This document shows, piece by piece, positions 19,392 to 27,944 of a stretch of DNA of 64,000 nt. The notes under the pieces are model-generated. The model was given only the letters and a program-made list of their open reading frames with translations, did no database searches and was not told the DNA's origin. The stretch covers positions 434,001-498,000 of the forward strand of contig NZ_CP019038.1 of assembly GCF_001941825.1 (NCBI RefSeq), written 5' to 3'. A program made the translations under genes and the position numbers. The stretch is from Massilia putida (GTDB lineage Bacteria > Pseudomonadota > Gammaproteobacteria > Burkholderiales > Burkholderiaceae_D). Position 1 is the first letter of the stretch. Every line of letters starts with the position of its first letter.

Positions 19392-20924
19392 TCAGAATCC
19401 GATCTTGAAGCTGGATGCGATTGCCGTCGGCAGGTTCGCCGGCAATTCGATCACGAGCGCGTCGTCCTGCTGCCTCCAGCGCACCGGCTCGCTTGCGCCC
19501 ACGAGCGACACCGACTTGACGGGCCGCGTCTCCAGTCCGGCCTGCGCGCCGAGCGACGCGATGCGCACCTGCCCCTTCGGCTCGCCCAGCGTGATGGCGT
19601 ACAGCGCCCCGCCCTTCGTGGTGAAGCGGATGTCGCTCGCCGTGTAGGCGGCGTTTTCCTTGAAGGCGCCGGCCTCGAGGTTGGTCGGGCCTTCGCCGAA
19701 CGTCGTCCAGGGCCGCGTCCCGTAGATGGCTTCGCCGTTGACCTTGATCCAGGCCGCCATCTCGTCGAGGAATTGACGCGACTCGGGCGGCAGGCTGCCG
19801 TCCGGATACTGCACCACGTTGAGGAGCAGGTTGCCGTTCTTGCTGACGATGTCCGCCAGCATATACACGACGTCCCGCGTCGTCTTGTACTTGTAGCCCT
19901 CGCTGTAGAACCAGTCGCCCATCGAGGTATCGGTCTGCCACGGCAGCGGCTGGATACCCTTCATGACGCCGCGTTCGACGTCCTGCACGCCGGCCTTGCA
20001 GAGAAATTCGCCGGAGCCGATGTCCTTGTGGTTGTACACGGCTTCCAGCTTGCCGTGCGTCTTGATGTTCGCGTTGTAGAAATTGGCGACCATGGTCCTG
20101 CCCGTCGCACCGAACGGGATGCCGCCGTCGGTGTACAGCAGGTCCGGCTTGTAGCGCGTCACGAGGTCGGTCACGCGGTTGTACCATTCCTGGTGAAACG
20201 CGGTGTTCTTGGTGTACCACATCGGCCCGCCGCCGAAGAGCTCATCGTGTTTCGGGTGGTACAGGTCGGCGTACTGCGGATCGGCGCCGTCATAGGGCTT
20301 GCCAAGGTGCGGGAAGACCTCATCGTGCCCATGGCTCGTGCCGAACCAGCCGTAGCTCGCGCCCAGGTGCTCGGACACGCCGAAACGCAGGCCGGCCTTG
20401 ACGGCCGCCTTCTGCCAGTCGCCGACGATGTCGCGGTGCGGTCCCATCTTGACGGCGTTCCAGCGGTGGTACTTCGAATCCCACAGGTCGAAATTGTCGT
20501 GGTGGACGCCCATGCTGACGAAATACTTCGCGCCGGCCTTGACGTACAGCGCCATCAACGCGTCCGGATCGAACTTCTCGGCCTTCCACAGCGGGATGAT
20601 GTCCTTGTAGCCCGACTTGGTCGGGTGGCCGTACGTCTTGAGGTGATGCTCGTACTGCGGCGTGCCGTAGACGTACATATTGCGCGCGTACCAGTCGCCG
20701 GCACGCGGCACCGCCTGCGGTCCCCAGTGGGACCAGATGCCGAACTTGGCGTCGCGGAACCATTCCGGGGTCTCGTACTTCTCCAGCGAGGCCGGGTCCG
20801 CGCTGAACGGGCCCGCGACGCGGGTGAGTTTCACGGGCGCGCCGGCCGGCTCGGCCGCGGGTGCCAGCGAACAGGTGAACAGGCCGCACAGGGCCAACGT
20901 GGAAGTCAGGGTGTGACGCAACAT
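19392..20924 (-). CDS. Secreted alpha-L-fucosidase, GH29
   Basis: Retaining alpha-L-fucosidase of family GH29. A signal peptide (about residues 1-24) is followed by the family start WFRDAKFGIWSHWGPQAVP. The catalytic barrel contains the nucleophile at Asp266 in LLYTDGG. A C-terminal beta domain starts at about 420. The length of 510 is usual. A GAGGAG ribosome site precedes the ATG at 20924. The immediate upstream spacer holds a 9-bp inverted repeat, so this gene and GH97 may have their own regulated promoter. The true substrate linkage is unknown. Confidence 0.9.
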   Translation of the reverse strand: MLRHTLTSTLALCGLFTCSLAPAAEPAGAPVKLTRVAGPFSADPASLEKYETPEWFRDAKFGIWSHWGPQAVPRAGDWYARNMYVYGTPQYEHHLKTYGHPTKSGYKDIIPLWKAEKFDPDALMALYVKAGAKYFVSMGVHHDNFDLWDSKYHRWNAVKMGPHRDIVGDWQKAAVKAGLRFGVSEHLGASYGWFGTSHGHDEVFPHLGKPYDGADPQYADLYHPKHDELFGGGPMWYTKNTAFHQEWYNRVTDLVTRYKPDLLYTDGGIPFGATGRTMVANFYNANIKTHGKLEAVYNHKDIGSGEFLCKAGVQDVERGVMKGIQPLPWQTDTSMGDWFYSEGYKYKTTRDVVYMLADIVSKNGNLLLNVVQYPDGSLPPESRQFLDEMAAWIKVNGEAIYGTRPWTTFGEGPTNLEAGAFKENAAYTASDIRFTTKGGALYAITLGEPKGQVRIASLGAQAGLETRPVKSVSLVGASEPVRWRQQDDALVIELPANLPTAIASSFKIGF

Positions 20925-20943
20925 CGGGTCTCCTCGGTTTTTA

Positions 20944-20972
20944 ATCTATAATATACCCGCGAGATTATAGAT
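20944..20972. promoter_or_regulatory. Inverted repeat, candidate operator before the GH29-GH97 pair
   Basis: Perfect 9-bp arms ATCTATAAT (20944-20952) and ATTATAGAT (20964-20972) with an 11-base spacer, about 20 bases before the fucosidase start. The AT-rich palindrome stands out in GC-rich surroundings and could bind a dimeric repressor. It lacks a T-run after the stem, so it is less likely to be a terminator. Confidence 0.5.
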
Positions 20973-20997
20973 AGGGCCAAAGAGCCCCGCAACAGAT

Positions 20998-23115
20998 TTA
21001 TTCCCGCCGCGTGACGAGATAGGTCTTGCCCCCTTCGAGCGGCAGCTCGTAGCGGCGTTCGCCCACCTTGCGGATCGTGCCGCCGTCGCTGCGCGGCGCG
21101 GTCGCGCTCGTGAACCGCAGCACGCCCTGGCCGAGGATGCCGGTCACCCGGATCGTCGCCGCGTCGGCATACACGGCGATGTCCCCGTGGGGCGTCGGCA
21201 CCTTCCCGGTTATCCACTTCAAGCCGCCCAGGTCCGGCTCGACGACGTAGGCCGCGTAGCCGGGCTGCGTCGGTTTGACGCCCAGGTAGTATTTGCCGAG
21301 CAGGTACAGCGGACTTGCGCCCCAGGCGTGGCACAGGCTCATGCCGAACGGCTTGCCGTACATGGCGTAGCGCGCGGCGCCGTCCACGTTCGGGTCGTAC
21401 TGCTCCCAGAAGCACGTGGCGCCCGCGCGCAGCATGCCGCCCCAGTAGTCCTTGATCTGTCCCGTGACGTAGCGCTGCTGCCCGCTTTCCGCCAGCGCCG
21501 CCAGTTCGTAGAACCGCATGTACGGCGTCGTGATCTTCGGCACCGCGTCGTTCGTGAGGACGTTGCGACGCACGGCGGCCGCCTGCGCGTCGTCGAGGTA
21601 GCCGAACATCAGCGCGAACATGTTCGGATGGCGCGTGACGAGCGGGTTCGTGTTGCCGTCCTTGCGACCGTGGATGAAGAGCTGGCGCTGCGGATCCCAG
21701 AAGGCCGCCATGATCCTCGTCTTCAGGTCCGCGCCCAGTTGGCGGTACGTGGCGGCCTTCGCGTCGTCGTGCGCGAGCGCCGCGCAGTCGGCCATCGCTT
21801 CCAGGCTGCGCGCGAACAGCAGCTGGATGACGGCCAGTTCGCCGTCCTTCGGCATGTCGGCCCAGTCGACGAACACCCAGTCGCCCGGCAAGCCTTCCAG
21901 CATGCCGTTGCCGTCGCGCCGCGCCAGCACGAAATCCATCAGCGACACCATGCGCGGGTAGACGCTTCTCACGAAGTCCGCGTCGCCCGTGTACTGGTAA
22001 TAGTCGCGGATGCCGATGAACCAGTACAGGGAATAGTCCAGGATCGTGTTGATGTGCATGTCGACGGGGTCCGCGCCGCGCAGCGCCCACGTCGTGCGCT
22101 TGACCGCGTCGCCGTCGAAGAACGTGTAATAGTTCATCAGGTAGGTCTGGACGGCGTCGCCGGACCAGACCCAGTGGTCGCGCTTGGCGCCGTCGATGAA
22201 GAACTCGCGCGTGTTCAGTTCGAGCGTGCGCTGCGCGACGTCCCAGATCCGGTTCAACTCGTCGTCGGAGCTCTTGAACTCGCCGCGGTGCGCGACCGGG
22301 AGGTATTCGTACGCCAGCGCCACATCTCCGACACGCAGGCCGGCGTCGAAGCGGATGTTCACATAGCGCATGGCGCGCGACGTGAGTGCCATGTAGTCGC
22401 CATGGTGGCCGGCGAGCGTGAAGCGGTCGAGCGTCTCGGCACCCGCTTCGGACAGGGCTTCCTCTTTCGACTCGCCGTAGTACAGCGTGACTTGTCCGCT
22501 GCCCGCGAGATTCTTCAGCGTGACGAATCCCGTCGTCTCCCGGCCGAAATCCACGAGGACAGTGCCGTTGCCGCGCGTGACGGCGGCGGGCAGGATCTCG
22601 CGGGTCGGCAGGCGGAAGCGGGATGGCGGATTGTCCGGTGTGTCGAAGTTCCAATGGCCGGCCGCGCCGGCGGGCGCGCCCGGACGCGGGCCGGCCGTCC
22701 ACGACGCATCGGACCGGATCGTCCGGCCCTGCACGAAAACGGCCGGCGGCGAGGCCGCGTTATAGACCTGGATGTTGAGCGTGTGCCTGCCGGCAGGGAT
22801 GCGGATATGGCGCTGGTCGCCGTGCACGAACCGGCCGTCGATGGCGACGTTGTAGATGCCTTCGGCGGCGACGTCGATGTCTTCCGGCCCGGCCAGGTCG
22901 ACCTGCCGCATGAAGTTCACCTGCGGCTGGTGGCCGTACAGGCGCCAGAACGGCGGCCAGGCGACGTCGCGCTCGACGCGCTGCGCCTGCATCCGGTTGC
23001 TCAGCCAGATCTCGAAATCGCCCGGCGACCAGATCCAGGTCGCCGTGCCCTGTGCGCCCGCCAGGCCGCACGCGAGCGCCAGCAGGAGGCCGATGAAGTA
23101 GGAATGTATTCGCAT
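20998..23115 (-). CDS. Secreted alpha-L-rhamnosidase-like glycoside hydrolase (GH78)
   Basis: Predicted inverting alpha-L-rhamnosidase. A signal peptide (about residues 1-21) is followed by N-terminal beta-sandwich domains (about 22-300) and an alpha/alpha barrel (about 310-610). The FIDGAKRDHWVWSGD segment (about residue 320) matches the GH78 acid/substrate loop, and the Glu in CFWEQYDPN is the likely base. A C-terminal beta domain follows. The length of 705 is short for the family, whose members often have extra modules. No strong ribosome site precedes 23115. It lies upstream of the GH29 and GH97 genes on the same strand. Confidence 0.85.
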   Translation of the reverse strand: MRIHSYFIGLLLALACGLAGAQGTATWIWSPGDFEIWLSNRMQAQRVERDVAWPPFWRLYGHQPQVNFMRQVDLAGPEDIDVAAEGIYNVAIDGRFVHGDQRHIRIPAGRHTLNIQVYNAASPPAVFVQGRTIRSDASWTAGPRPGAPAGAAGHWNFDTPDNPPSRFRLPTREILPAAVTRGNGTVLVDFGRETTGFVTLKNLAGSGQVTLYYGESKEEALSEAGAETLDRFTLAGHHGDYMALTSRAMRYVNIRFDAGLRVGDVALAYEYLPVAHRGEFKSSDDELNRIWDVAQRTLELNTREFFIDGAKRDHWVWSGDAVQTYLMNYYTFFDGDAVKRTTWALRGADPVDMHINTILDYSLYWFIGIRDYYQYTGDADFVRSVYPRMVSLMDFVLARRDGNGMLEGLPGDWVFVDWADMPKDGELAVIQLLFARSLEAMADCAALAHDDAKAATYRQLGADLKTRIMAAFWDPQRQLFIHGRKDGNTNPLVTRHPNMFALMFGYLDDAQAAAVRRNVLTNDAVPKITTPYMRFYELAALAESGQQRYVTGQIKDYWGGMLRAGATCFWEQYDPNVDGAARYAMYGKPFGMSLCHAWGASPLYLLGKYYLGVKPTQPGYAAYVVEPDLGGLKWITGKVPTPHGDIAVYADAATIRVTGILGQGVLRFTSATAPRSDGGTIRKVGERRYELPLEGGKTYLVTRRE

Positions 23116-23198
23116 GCGCGAATTGTATTCATGAACTTCACCGACCTTGACCGCGTGCGCGAATCAATCGCCCGGTTGAGCGATTCCTGAATGACGCG

Positions 23199-23212
23199 CG
23201 TGACGCGTCACG
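23199..23212. promoter_or_regulatory. 14-bp perfect palindrome upstream of the GH78 gene
   Basis: CGTGACGCGTCACG is a perfect palindrome between the glycosyltransferase stop (23223) and the GH78 start (23115), about 85 bases before the latter. It fits a LacI-like or CRP-like operator in size and symmetry. Which protein binds it is unknown. Confidence 0.45.
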
Positions 23213-23222
23213 GAAAGTGCGG

Positions 23223-24461
23223 TCAGCCCGCGGCCTTCGCCATGCCGTCCTTCGGCGTCATGCGCGCGGCCAGTGCGGCGATCGGCAGCGGATTGACGTT
23301 CTCGGCGTTGACCACGTCGTCGAAGTCCGCTTCTTCCGCGCGGGCGATGAAGCGCTGGGCCTTGTTGCTCGGGGCGGTCGTCTCGATCAGGTGGTGCATG
23401 CTGGCGGCCGTCTTGTCCCACGACGTGTTCGCGACGATGGCGCGCATGCGTTCCTTCAGTGCCGTCTGCTGCTCGTCGTTCATCGCGAGCATGCGCTCGC
23501 AGGCCGCGATGAATTTCTCCGGCGTGTCGGCGATGGCGACGACGTCGCCGTACGGCACCTTCACGTCCGTGATCGGGGTGCTGACGGACGGCAGTTCGGC
23601 CGCCATGTATTCCAGCACCTTGGTCGGGCTGATGAACTTGGTCGACTCGTTCAGCGCGAACGGCAGCAGGCAGACGTCCCAGCCAGCCAGGAACTGCGGC
23701 AGCTGGTCGTACGTGCGCTGGCCCATGTAATGGATGTTGTCGGCGCGCGGCAGGTTGGCCGGGTCGATCTTCACCACCGGACCCACGAGCACGATCTGCC
23801 ATTCGGGATGGGCTTCGGCGACCTGGCGTACGAGGTCGGTGTCGAAGCGCTCGTCGATGACGCCGTAGAAGCCCAGGCGCGGACGCGCGACATGGGCCTG
23901 GTCGGGGTGGCTGTCGTTGCGGTCGAGCGCCTTCTGGAAGTGTTTCGCGTCGACGCTGCTCGAGAAGCAGTGCGCATTGGCGTGGCGCTCGCGCTTGGAC
24001 TGGTACAGGCTCGGACCGCCCGTGAAGCACAGGTCGGCGATGTTCAGCAGCGCATTCTCGCGCTGCAGCAGTTGTTTCGGGGCGTTCTTGAAGGCGGCCA
24101 GTTCGTCCATGCAGTCGTAGATGACGAGTGCGGGATCGAAGCCTTGCAGCAGCGGCAGCGCCATCGGCGTGTAGAACCAGACGACGGGGCGCTCGCCTTC
24201 CGGGACGAGATCGGCCAGCAGCGTCTGCAGCGTGGGGATCTGGTCGTCGTGGAAGCCGGGCGCCTGGATGCCGGTATGCGGCTGGCACACCGTGATGTTC
24301 GGCGCGACGGCCGTCTTCTGCAGGTGCGCCTTGCCCTCGTCATACACCGGCTCCTCGACAAACAGGATTCGGTAGTGTTCCGCCAGGCGAGTCATGAGGT
24401 GCTGGGGGCGCTGAAAGACGAAGTCCCAGCGCAGATGGCAAAACACGATCAGGGTCGGCAT
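23223..24461 (-). CDS. Glycosyltransferase, GT1/GT4-like, probable surface glycan enzyme
   Basis: A GT-B fold glycosyltransferase. It opens LIVFCHLRWDFVFQRPQHLM, a start typical of transferases found next to UDP-galactopyranose mutase. The C-terminal donor-binding half has FISPTKVLEYMAAELPSVST (about residues 275-295), with the Lys and Glu expected for a nucleotide-sugar binding helix. The length of 412 is normal and no signal or membrane segment is seen. An AAAGGAAA ribosome site precedes the ATG. Use of UDP-Galf as donor is an inference from the family context with glf at 16297. Confidence 0.85.
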   Translation of the reverse strand: MPTLIVFCHLRWDFVFQRPQHLMTRLAEHYRILFVEEPVYDEGKAHLQKTAVAPNITVCQPHTGIQAPGFHDDQIPTLQTLLADLVPEGERPVVWFYTPMALPLLQGFDPALVIYDCMDELAAFKNAPKQLLQRENALLNIADLCFTGGPSLYQSKRERHANAHCFSSSVDAKHFQKALDRNDSHPDQAHVARPRLGFYGVIDERFDTDLVRQVAEAHPEWQIVLVGPVVKIDPANLPRADNIHYMGQRTYDQLPQFLAGWDVCLLPFALNESTKFISPTKVLEYMAAELPSVSTPITDVKVPYGDVVAIADTPEKFIAACERMLAMNDEQQTALKERMRAIVANTSWDKTAASMHHLIETTAPSNKAQRFIARAEEADFDDVVNAENVNPLPIAALAARMTPKDGMAKAAG

Positions 24462-24881
24462 GTTGATTTCCTTTCGCCTCGGGGCGTTCTAGTTGATCTG
24501 GATTCAAGGCCCGCCACTGATGCGTCGATGCTGTGAAAACACCGACAGATCAGGTGCCGGACCAGTGAATCGTATCATGCAACTTTCTTAATATTTTCAT
24601 TTATGCATTGCAACATTTGCATCAGGAAACATGCGGAAAGCCGTCCCGACCCGGTCTCCCTGGGAGAGCTCGGCAGAGTGTCCAATCGTGTAGGTTCCCT
24701 CCTACGCAGACGCAGGAAAAAACACTACGAATTTGCATCATCTGCGCTTGCGGAACGACGAGTATCCGGGCGTTACGCGCCGCGAAAACAGGGGGTTTTC
24801 AGAGGGAGAAGACCGCGCCGGGCGGCGCGGCCGGGAAGATAAACGGGGAGGCGTCACGCCGGGACGGCCGTGCGGAACGGC
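24462..24881. other. 420-base gene-free region
   Basis: It separates the glycosyltransferase start from the stop of the next gene upstream. The part near 24530-24620 is AT-rich and probably holds the transferase promoter. A GTAGG/CCTAC hairpin lies at 24690-24705 and a GAAAAC/GTTTTC hairpin at 24784-24800. The latter could weakly terminate the minus-strand gene ending at 24882. TTTGCATCA-like words occur twice. Open frames here show no protein-like character. A small RNA cannot be excluded. Confidence 0.5.
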
Positions 24882-26162
24882 TCAGGCCGAAAGATAGGGT
24901 TCCGCATCTTCCGGTTCGCCGGCGGCATCGAAGCCGCGCGCCAGCAGCACGCCGTCCAGGCCGATCGTGCCCAGTGCGTCGCACAGGTCCGCCAGCTCCG
25001 ATTCGAGGTCGGCGGCCAGGTCCAGCGGCTTGTCGACGGTGGCCAGTGGCGCGCCGCCGCTCAGCGGGTAGAGATTGATGCGCAGGACCGGCTCGCCGTT
25101 CGCCTCGACGGGCGCGACGACGGCCTTGATGCGCTCCGGCGCGCGCTGTTGCTCGTCCAGGCGCTGGTTGACTTCGGCCAGGGTGGCCAGCATCGACAGC
25201 TCGGCCACGCCCTGCTCCTTGGCGCCGAAGAACAGGTCCTGGTAGAGGAAATTCAGCTCGAGCTCCGCCGGATGGCTGGACAGGCAGCGCTGCAGCAGCG
25301 GCGCGACGCTGCCCGCCCACATCCGGTAGCGGGCCATGCGGCCTTCGAAATACGCGTCCGCGGCCGCCTCGTCGGAAGGCACGTGGTAGAACGGGTCGTC
25401 GGCCGGCTTCAGCGCGAAACCGAGCAGGAAGCGCAGTTCCATCGCCTCGTCGTCCGGCTCGTAGTCGCCGCCGATCCAGGGCCGCATGCTGGCCTCGATG
25501 GCGGGCGTGGGCACGAGCTTGCGCGAGCGCAGCGCGTGCGCGGCTTCCCGCAGCATCTCCTGCAGGTCGCTGTAGCGGACGCGGTCCACGCCGTCCAGGT
25601 CGTACACATGGCGCACGAGGACGATGCGGGTGGCCGGGCTGGCGAGGCCGGACTTGCGGAAGCTGTCCATCAGGGCTTCGAAATCGGCGTCGTCGCGGAA
25701 CACGTCGTCCTGCTTGAGCCCGCCGGTGCTGTGCACGAACAGCGGAATCATGAACGCGTCGATCTCGAGTTCCCCACCGTTGGTCTCATCCTTGTCGTCG
25801 CCGCGCACGTGCAACGTGGCCGCCTCTTCTTCGATGCGTTCGCGCAGCAGGCGGCAGCAGTCGGCATCGGTGTAGCGCGCCACTTCGATGGCGCCGACCA
25901 GCACGTCGTCGTGCTTGCGCCGCAGCAGCCGCCGGATCAGCACCGTCAGGTCTTGCCGCCGGGCGGCGAGCATGGCGGCGTCGGCGGACTCGCGCTCGGT
26001 GATCTCGAGCGCCAGGTCGACGAGGTTCTGGGCGAGCTCGTCGGGATCCGCTTCCACCGGTTTGACCGACTTGGTCGACTTTTTCGGCTTGGCCGATCCG
26101 CGGTTGGGTTGGGCCGACGGGCCCTTGGCCGGGCGCTTGTTGTTGGGCATGGCAGACTTCAT
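24882..26162 (-). CDS. Large acidic hypothetical protein
   Basis: I do not recognise a family. The 426-residue product has a basic, Lys/Pro-rich N-terminal tail (about residues 1-36, KRPAKG, KPKKSTKSVK), then an acidic, mainly helical body with no signal peptide or membrane segment. A short helical repeat may be present around residues 60-110 (DLTVLIRRLLRRKHDD). The basic tail could bind nucleic acid or a membrane. Start sites at 26162 and 26150 are both possible; neither has a clear ribosome site. It follows the hexuronate regulator by about 55 bases on the same strand, so it may be read through from that operon. Confidence 0.75.
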   Translation of the reverse strand: MKSAMPNNKRPAKGPSAQPNRGSAKPKKSTKSVKPVEADPDELAQNLVDLALEITERESADAAMLAARRQDLTVLIRRLLRRKHDDVLVGAIEVARYTDADCCRLLRERIEEEAATLHVRGDDKDETNGGELEIDAFMIPLFVHSTGGLKQDDVFRDDADFEALMDSFRKSGLASPATRIVLVRHVYDLDGVDRVRYSDLQEMLREAAHALRSRKLVPTPAIEASMRPWIGGDYEPDDEAMELRFLLGFALKPADDPFYHVPSDEAAADAYFEGRMARYRMWAGSVAPLLQRCLSSHPAELELNFLYQDLFFGAKEQGVAELSMLATLAEVNQRLDEQQRAPERIKAVVAPVEANGEPVLRINLYPLSGGAPLATVDKPLDLAADLESELADLCDALGTIGLDGVLLARGFDAAGEPEDAEPYLSA

Positions 26163-26215
26163 AAGAGTGAACGAGTCGCCATGGTAGCAAATCGGTCGTC
26201 CGTCCAGGCGACACC

Positions 26216-26941
26216 TTAGCGCGCGGGCCGGGTGTCGAGGTGGGTCGTGAAGAATTCCGGCCGCAGCTTGCGGGTGATTTCCAGTACCGGCATCACGTGA
26301 TCGAGGTGTTCGCGCATGGCGGCGACGGCGCGGGCCGGATCGCGCGCCTCGATGGCGTCGACGACGGCGCGGTGCTCTTCCAGCACCCCGGCCATGCGGC
26401 CTTCCAGCGGCAACGTCAGCTGGCGGTAGCGGTCCATCTGCGTCTTGGCCTGCTGGATGATGGGCCACACGCCCGGATAGCCGGACAGCTCGGCCAGCAG
26501 CGCGTGGAAGCGCTCGTCGGTGCGGTGGAAGGTGCCGAAATCGTTGGCCGTGATGGCTGCCTCCTGCTCGGCCAGGATGGCGCGCAGCCGCCCCGCGTCC
26601 TCGGGACCGACGCGCGCCGCCGCCTTTTCGATGATCGCCGTCTCCAGCGCGTGCCGCACGAGGTTGGCCTCTTCCAGGGCGTCGAGCGGAATGCGGGCGA
26701 CGAAGGTGCCGGAACGCGGCACGATTTCGATCAGGCCCTCGTCGGCCAGGCGCTGCACGGCTTCGTGCACGGGCGTGCGGCTCGTGCCGAACTCCTCGGC
26801 GATGTCGCGCTCCACGACGCGCGCGCCCGGCAGCATCTTCATTTCGACGATGCGCCGGCGCAGGCACAGGTAGACGCGGCGCGACGCGCTCAGGCCGCTC
26901 TCGGCCTCGATCTCTTGAGTGGGTGGGACTGGGTTGTTCAT
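26216..26941 (-). CDS. GntR-family (FadR/FCD) transcription regulator of hexuronate genes
   Basis: An N-terminal winged helix (about residues 15-85; the EEFGTSRTPVHEAVQRLADEG stretch is the recognition region) is followed by an FCD all-helical ligand domain (about 95-230). Metal-binding His and Asp residues of FCD domains are visible (FHRTDERFH, EHRAVVDAIEARD). Such regulators bind acidic sugars or organic acids. As the last gene of the hexuronate operon it is the natural candidate to control it through the palindromes before uxaC. It resembles ExuR/UxuR in role, but the effector is inferred. Confidence 0.88.
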   Translation of the reverse strand: MNNPVPPTQEIEAESGLSASRRVYLCLRRRIVEMKMLPGARVVERDIAEEFGTSRTPVHEAVQRLADEGLIEIVPRSGTFVARIPLDALEEANLVRHALETAIIEKAAARVGPEDAGRLRAILAEQEAAITANDFGTFHRTDERFHALLAELSGYPGVWPIIQQAKTQMDRYRQLTLPLEGRMAGVLEEHRAVVDAIEARDPARAVAAMREHLDHVMPVLEITRKLRPEFFTTHLDTRPAR

Positions 26942-26962
26942 GGTCGCAAGTGTAACGCCTCT

Positions 26963-27901
26963 TCAGCCGGCGGGCATCGCCTCGCGCGGGATGATCGCGC
27001 CGCGGTGGCGGATCACGGTCCCGGCCAGCCGGTGCCCGGCGCGCGCGGCGTCGTCCGGGCCCTTCCCGCTCAAACGGGCCGCCATGTACGCCGCGCCGAA
27101 CGAATCGCCGGCGGCCGTCGTGTCGACCACGTCCTTCACCGGTTGCGGCGCCACTTCGTGCAGGCGCCCGTCGTGCCAGACGACGCACGGCGCGCCGCCG
27201 CATTTGACGACGACTTCGCCCACGCCCAGGGCGCGCGTGCGTTCGATGACGTCGGCCGCGTCGGCTTGGCCGTACAGCGCGACCTCGTCGTCCAGCGTGA
27301 GCAACGCGATGTCCGCATGCGCGAGCGCGCGGCCGTAGACGTCGCGCGCCGTCTCCGCGTCTTCCCACAGGCGTGGGCGGTAGTTGTTGTCGAACACGAC
27401 GCTGCCGCCGGCCGCGCGGCACCGGGCCAGCGTGGCGATCAGCAGGTCGCGGTCGCTTGGCGCCAGGATCGCCAGGCTGATCCCCGACAGATAGACCATG
27501 CGCGCCGACGCCAGCGCCTCGAGCACCGTGCCCGCGCCGGGGGCCGCGAGCCAGTGCCGCGCGGCGGCATCCTTGCGCCAGTAATGGAAGCGGCGTTCGC
27601 CATCCGGATCCGTTTCGATCATGTAGAGGCCCGGCAGGCGGTCCGGCAGGCGCTGCACGCAGGACGTTTCGATGCCTTCGCGCTCCCACGCGGCCAGCAT
27701 CTCGGCGGACATGCCGTCCGTGCCGAGACCCGTCACGTAGGCGACGTTCACATGCGCCGGGTCGAGCAGGCGCGCCATGTACACGGCCGTGTTCAGCGTG
27801 TCGCCGCCGAAGCGGTAATCCATCGTGCCACCCTGCCCGTGCACGCTCTTCTGCAGTTCGATCATGCATTCGCCGATCGCGTAGACGGTGTGTGCTGCCA
27901 T
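26963..27901 (-). CDS. kdgK: 2-keto-3-deoxygluconate kinase
   Basis: PfkB/ribokinase-family sugar kinase that phosphorylates KDG to KDPG with ATP. The C-terminal catalytic signature is DTTAAGDSFGAAYMA (about residues 247-261); the usual GAGD has Ala in its first place, and the catalytic Asp is kept. An N-terminal GECMIEL start is typical of KdgK. The length of 312 matches E. coli KdgK closely. The ATG at 27901 has a GAGGA site. Its place between the hexuronate transporter and the regulator supports this substrate. Confidence 0.88.
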   Translation of the reverse strand: MAAHTVYAIGECMIELQKSVHGQGGTMDYRFGGDTLNTAVYMARLLDPAHVNVAYVTGLGTDGMSAEMLAAWEREGIETSCVQRLPDRLPGLYMIETDPDGERRFHYWRKDAAARHWLAAPGAGTVLEALASARMVYLSGISLAILAPSDRDLLIATLARCRAAGGSVVFDNNYRPRLWEDAETARDVYGRALAHADIALLTLDDEVALYGQADAADVIERTRALGVGEVVVKCGGAPCVVWHDGRLHEVAPQPVKDVVDTTAAGDSFGAAYMAARLSGKGPDDAARAGHRLAGTVIRHRGAIIPREAMPAG

Positions 27902-27944
27902 CGTGTGTCCTCGTCGTCCTTGTGTGTTGTCGGGGCCGGAAAGT

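Noticed and set aside
20944..20972. Inverted repeat as a terminator of the rhamnosidase gene
   Set aside because: The stem is AT-rich and weak with an 11-base loop and no T-run, so an operator is more likely.
24608..25078. A 156-codon plus-strand frame in the gene-free gap
   Set aside because: Low-complexity, Arg/Pro-rich, no ribosome site, and it runs into the antisense of the real gene.
24882..27869. A single 995-residue protein joining the acidic unknown to upstream sequence
   Set aside because: The upstream part lies out of frame through the GntR regulator and KDG kinase, both of which have clear domains and ribosome sites. Only the part from 26162 looks like protein.
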